17,292 nt of DNA from Zoogloeaceae bacterium (GTDB taxonomy: Bacteria > Pseudomonadota > Gammaproteobacteria > Burkholderiales > Rhodocyclaceae). Location: positions 1-17,292 of the forward strand of contig JAIRLE010000177.1 in assembly GCA_031259605.1 (NCBI GenBank). The letters run 5' to 3'. Below are positions 14,776 through 17,292 of this stretch, in pieces (the first letter of the stretch is position 1; each line of letters starts with the position of its first letter). The notes under the pieces are model-generated. The model searched no databases and had not been told where the DNA came from. It saw only the letters and a program-made list of their open reading frames with translations. The position numbers and the translations under genes are program-made.

Positions 14776-15978
14776 ATGCAAGACTACAGCCTGCCCGACG
14801 AGCGCGGACATTTCGGCCCCTACGGCGGGGTGTTCGTGGCCGAAACCCTGATCGCAGCGCTTGACGAATTGAAGGAAGCCTATCGGGCGGCAAAAGACGA
14901 CCCGGAATTCCAGGCGGAATTTGCGCGCGAATTGAAATACTACGTCGGCCGCCCCAGTCCCATCTATCATGCCCAGCGGCTTTCCGAAAAACTGGGCGGG
15001 GCGCAGATTCTGTTGAAGCGCGAAGACTTGAACCACACCGGCGCGCACAAGGTGAACAACTGCATCGGCCAGGCGCTGATCGCCAAACGCATGGGAAAAC
15101 CGCGGGTGATCGCCGAAACCGGCGCGGGCCAGCATGGAGTGGCCACCGCGACCATCGCCGCCCGTTATGGTTTTGAATGCGTGGTGTATATGGGTTCCGA
15201 AGACATCCAGCGTCAGGCTGCCAACGTCTATCGCATGAAACTCCTGGGGGCTACCGTCGTGCCGGTCGAATCCGGCTCGAAGACGCTCAAGGACGCGCTC
15301 AACGAAGCCATGCGCGATTGGGTGACGAACGTCTCCAACACCTTCTACATCCTCGGCACTGTGGCCGGGCCGCACCCCTACCCGGCGATGGTGCGCGACT
15401 TCCAGACGGTGATCGGCAAGGAGTGCCTTGCGCAGATGCCGGAAGCTTTCGGTCGCCAGCCGGACGCGGTGATTGCCTGCGTCGGCGGCGGCTCCAACGC
15501 CATGGGGATTTTCCACCCCTATATCCCATATGAAGGCGTGCGCCTGCTCGGCGTCGAGGCGGCGGGAGAGGGCATCGCCAGCGGGCGTCACTGCGCGCCC
15601 TTGACGGCCAATGCGAGGCCGGGCGTCCTGCACGGCAACCGCACCCGCCTGATGCAGGACGAGGACGGCCAGGTCATCGAAACCCATTCCATCTCTGCCG
15701 GCCTCGATTATCCGGGCGTGGGGCCGGAACACGCCTGGCTGAAGGACAGCGGCCGCGCCGAATACGTGGCGGCGACCGACAGCGAGGCGCTCGACGCCTT
15801 CCACGCGCTCTGCCGTTTCGAGGGCATTATCCCGGCGCTGGAATCCGCGCACGCCGTGGCCCATGCCATGAAAGTCGCGCCGCGTCTGGCGAAAGACAAA
15901 TTACTGCTGGTCAATCTTTCCGGCAGGGGGGACAAGGACATGCACACCGTTGCCGAAAAATCCGGGATTCGATTCTGA
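14776..15978 (+). CDS. trpB: Tryptophan synthase beta chain
   Basis: TrpB condenses indole with serine, using PLP, to make tryptophan. The 400-residue product has family length. The PLP lysine is K92 in NHTGAHKVNN, the catalytic glutamate is E114 in AETGAGQHG, the PLP phosphate loop is GGGSNAMG (237-244), and the end reads LLVNLSGRGDKDMHTV. AAGGAG lies 8 nt before the ATG. It follows trpF closely, consistent with one transcript. TrpB normally works in an alpha2-beta2 complex with TrpA, whose gene is not in the remaining 1.3 kb. Confidence 0.98.
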   Translation: MQDYSLPDERGHFGPYGGVFVAETLIAALDELKEAYRAAKDDPEFQAEFARELKYYVGRPSPIYHAQRLSEKLGGAQILLKREDLNHTGAHKVNNCIGQALIAKRMGKPRVIAETGAGQHGVATATIAARYGFECVVYMGSEDIQRQAANVYRMKLLGATVVPVESGSKTLKDALNEAMRDWVTNVSNTFYILGTVAGPHPYPAMVRDFQTVIGKECLAQMPEAFGRQPDAVIACVGGGSNAMGIFHPYIPYEGVRLLGVEAAGEGIASGRHCAPLTANARPGVLHGNRTRLMQDEDGQVIETHSISAGLDYPGVGPEHAWLKDSGRAEYVAATDSEALDAFHALCRFEGIIPALESAHAVAHAMKVAPRLAKDKLLLVNLSGRGDKDMHTVAEKSGIRF

Positions 15979-15999
15979 TCTGTCGGACTCGCCTCCCAC

Positions 16000-16006
16000 G
16001 TCAAGT
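16000..16006 (+). other. Isolated attC/attI-like core box (R') after trpB
   Basis: GTCAAGT lies 21 bp after the trpB stop and fits the integron R' pattern GTTRRRY apart from C at the third base. The flanking CATGC-TATCCGACCATG resembles the sequence after the core at 16792 (CATGC-6 nt-TACCGATCATG). No left half of an attC site precedes it, so it could be the left boundary of a cassette cluster. A 7-nt match alone is weak. Confidence 0.35.
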
Positions 16007-16020
16007 CATGCTATCCGACC

Positions 16021-16407
16021 ATGAGGAAGCAATATCACTTTCGCAATAGCGGCGATGGGCTTTGGGCTTGGGATGTCAATAAGCTGATCCAGCTAACTGC
16101 AAACCTGGAACCCGTTGAAATCCCGCTTGGCGCTATAACCGAACTTGATGAGCCGTACTGGCGCGAACATGAAGGTGATATGCAAACCTGCAGATCCATA
16201 GCGGAACACATGCGCCTGATTCAAGTCGCAGATCTGTCTTGCCCAATCATCGTATGCCCGGCTGGCAGAATCATGGATGGCATGCACAGAGTAGTCAAGG
16301 CTTTCCTGGAAGGACATAGTGTTATACGGGCATTTCGTCTTCCCGTATTGCCGAAGCCAGATTTCATCGGAGTTGATCCAGATGACTTGCCATATTCTGA
16401 AAAATAA
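16021..16407 (+). CDS. Small ParB/sulfiredoxin-like domain protein
   Basis: The 128-residue product contains GRIMDGMHRVVKAFLEG (about 80-97), matching the DG-x-HR nucleotide-binding motif of the ParB/sulfiredoxin superfamily; VEIPLGAITELDEPYW would be the preceding strand and loop. It lacks the DNA-binding and dimerisation domains of true ParB, so a role in partitioning is unlikely. Small proteins beginning MRKQYHF with this domain occur, from memory, as stand-alone genes in many bacteria, but their function is unknown to me. There is no Shine-Dalgarno. Base composition looks more AT-rich than the neighbouring trpB. The stop codon directly abuts the attC-like site at 16408, as in integron cassettes. 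Confidence 0.8.
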   Translation: MRKQYHFRNSGDGLWAWDVNKLIQLTANLEPVEIPLGAITELDEPYWREHEGDMQTCRSIAEHMRLIQVADLSCPIIVCPAGRIMDGMHRVVKAFLEGHSVIRAFRLPVLPKPDFIGVDPDDLPYSEK

Positions 16408-16464
16408 GCCTGACATTTCGTTTCAGAGGGACGCGCCGCAGGCGCGAATTGCTGTCCGTCAGGA
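16408..16464 (+). other. attC-like recombination site 1
   Basis: The 57-nt element starts immediately after a stop codon. The outer boxes GCCTGAC (16408-16414) and GTCAGGA (16458-16464) pair over 6 of 7 bases. Inside are GTTTCAGAGG (16420-16429) and a perfect hairpin CGCGCC-GCA-GGCGCG (16432-16446). The left half matches site 2 closely (TTTCAGAGGRACGCGCCGC), but the right inner arm pairs poorly. Canonical attC boxes are RYYYAAC and GTTRRRY; here both contain one substitution that preserves pairing. Confidence 0.5.
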
Positions 16465-16476
16465 CTTCTGGTCATC

Positions 16477-16725
16477 ATGGTTTTCCAGAAAATGTCAAGA
16501 TGGCGCAAACCCAGGAATACCGGGCTTGCCCGGATATTTCTTTATGGCGCGTTGGCGGCGCTGTTGGGCTGCGCACGCTTGCCGCTCGTAAAACGGCAGG
16601 GTGGCAGTGTACCGAAAACTTTGTCTCGCTTCAGTTCCCATGCTCCGAATGGCGGCTTTTCGTCCGTGCGCTTCTCTCGCGCCGTTTCGCTCCTCGCGGA
16701 CTCAAGCCTTCTTGCCTCGGCATAG
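16477..16725 (+). CDS. Short possible lipoprotein ORF in cassette position
   Basis: This 82-codon frame lies between the two attC-like sites, starting 12 bp after site 1 and stopping 6 bp before site 2. The product carries a positively charged N terminus, a hydrophobic run and a lipobox-like ALLGC (about residues 28-32; an ATG at 16492 would place it nearer the start). The remainder is Ser/Arg/Phe-rich with no recognised domain. There is no clear Shine-Dalgarno, and a 63-codon frame on the other strand (16542-16733) covers the same DNA. It may be non-coding. Confidence 0.3.
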   Translation: MVFQKMSRWRKPRNTGLARIFLYGALAALLGCARLPLVKRQGGSVPKTLSRFSSHAPNGGFSSVRFSRAVSLLADSSLLASA

Positions 16726-16731
16726 GTCATC

Positions 16732-16798
16732 ATCTAACATTGTGTTTCAGAGGAACGCGCCGCCGCGCACGGCGCGCTCCTGAACTCCCGCGTCAGGC
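16732..16798 (+). other. attC-like recombination site 2
   Basis: The 67-nt element has the complete attC order: R'' ATCTAAC (16732-16738, fits RYYYAAC), 5-nt spacer, L'' GTTTCAGAGG, hairpin arms CGCGCCG (16756-16762) and CGGCGCG (16770-16776) with a 7-nt loop, L' CTCCTGAAC, 6-nt spacer and R' GTCAGGC (16792-16798, one base from GTTRRRY). L'' and L' pair as GTT/AAC and CAG/CTG with an unpaired T in L'', like the extrahelical base that directs integrase strand choice. Length is within the usual attC range. Confidence 0.6.
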
Positions 16799-16867
16799 CA
16801 TGCGCATACTACCGATCATGTTCGCTGCTTTTTACCGTCTCGCCAATACTCCATAGGACAGATCAAA

Positions 16868-17292
16868 ATGCGGAAAATTCTCTCCTTCATCGGCATCGCT
16901 CTCGCAATCGCCTGCTTGCTGTTCGTGGGGGACATCTTCCTGGAAATCTACAAGGAACATCCCGGATTCTTCAGCGAGAATTCCTGGCTTTTCTGGCTGT
17001 ATGTGCTCAGCATGCTTACGGCTGTGGGCATGATATTTCACCGCTGGCTACCTCAAGGAAGGCCGCGAAAAACGGTGGTGGAAAGAACCCGAAACGGTCG
17101 TACCCTGCTTTTCGATAAAAACGAGGAATTGCAACGGGTTGGGTTCTTCGACAAGATCCAAGGCGAATTCATAGTGATGTTTTGTGTGATCGCGTTATAC
17201 ATGGAAGACGTCATCAAGGGGAAACTCACAGGGGGCCTTCTGTTTGTCGTCATGAGCGGCATCATGTGGTTCATCTCCCGGCCTCCATATGA
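16868..17292 (+). CDS. Membrane protein of unknown function (3' end off window)
   Basis: The frame is open from ATG 16868 to the window edge: 141 complete codons and no stop. I do not recognise the family. Hydrophobic stretches lie at about residues 4-24 (ILSFIGIALAIACLLFVG), 41-63 (SWLFWLYVLSMLTAVGMIF), 103-116 (EFIVMFCVIALYM, weaker) and 122-137 (LTGGLLFVVMSGIMWFI), so it is probably a 3-4 helix inner-membrane protein with a charged basic loop (RPRKTVVERTRNGR) between helices 2 and 3. An AGGA sequence about 11 nt upstream may be the Shine-Dalgarno. It follows attC-like site 2 and so may be the third cassette gene. Confidence 0.7.
   Translation, partial: MRKILSFIGIALAIACLLFVGDIFLEIYKEHPGFFSENSWLFWLYVLSMLTAVGMIFHRWLPQGRPRKTVVERTRNGRTLLFDKNEELQRVGFFDKIQGEFIVMFCVIALYMEDVIKGKLTGGLLFVVMSGIMWFISRPPY

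Larger units (their letters stand above)
16408..16867. other. Gap with two attC-like sites and no certain gene
   Basis: This 460 bp stretch separates the ParB-like gene from the terminal membrane-protein gene. It holds both attC-like elements and the doubtful 82-codon ORF. After site 2 a 12-codon frame (ATG at 16817, TAG at 16854-16856) ends 11 bp before the next gene and might be a leader. No promoter or terminator is recognisable. Confidence 0.55.

Noticed and set aside
16542..16733. 63-codon minus frame between the attC-like sites
   Set aside because: No recognised domain or Shine-Dalgarno, and its start reaches into attC-like site 2; kept only as an alternative to the + strand ORF.
1..17292. 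CRISPR array, tRNA or rRNA genes
   Set aside because: No regularly spaced direct repeats, cloverleaf-type sequence or conserved rRNA segments were seen on either strand.

Overview
This 17.3 kb, GC-rich (roughly 60% by eye) window looks like chromosome of a betaproteobacterium. The main evidence is the ubiK-yifB unit diverging from glnK-amtB, the rnfE-nth pair, and a DUF4124 protein diverging from guaB; these arrangements are familiar in Rhodocyclales/Nitrosomonadales-type genomes. No genus can be assigned from the sequence alone. Almost all of the window is housekeeping or core metabolic sequence. The last 1.3 kb, and a repeat present in two copies, are different.

Layout. Positions 1-1509 (+): a copy of a ~170 bp dispersed repeat, then rnfE (last membrane subunit of the Rnf/Rsx electron-transport complex) and nth (endonuclease III), which overlap by 4 bp. 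Positions 1510-2078: non-coding, with REP-like palindromes. Positions 2079-5089 (-): ubiK, yifB/comM and a Bcr/CflA drug-efflux MFS gene, tightly packed. Positions 5090-7219 (+): a sigma-54/NtrC-type promoter region, glnK (PII), amtB (ammonium channel) and an intrinsic terminator. Positions 7264-11654 (-): purC, prlC (oligopeptidase A), a DUF4124-glutaredoxin fusion and xth (exonuclease III). Positions 11655-11969: the purC promoter region and a second copy of the repeat, with a 34-nt perfect palindrome. Positions 11970-12416 (-): a small secreted DUF4124 protein. Positions 12520-15978 (+): guaB, trpF and trpB.

After trpB, where trpA would often be expected, there is neither trpA nor any other recognisable housekeeping gene. 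Instead there is a small ParB/sulfiredoxin-like gene, a short possible lipoprotein ORF and a membrane-protein gene that runs off the window. These are separated by two ~57-67 nt elements with the layout of integron attC recombination sites: outer 7-nt core boxes, inner arms, and a GC hairpin starting just after an upstream stop codon. A third isolated half-core lies just past trpB. No integrase gene is present. I read this as a probable gene-cassette cluster without an integrase (CALIN-like), with an unusual GTC in place of the canonical GTT core. This is the most unusual part of the window, and the interpretation is an inference from geometry.

Functionally, glnK-amtB forms a nitrogen-sensing and ammonium-uptake unit under probable NtrC control. 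guaB and purC act in purine synthesis, trpF and trpB in tryptophan synthesis, nth and xth in base-excision repair, and yifB/comM in processing of recombination intermediates. rnfE and ubiK belong to respiratory and quinone functions.
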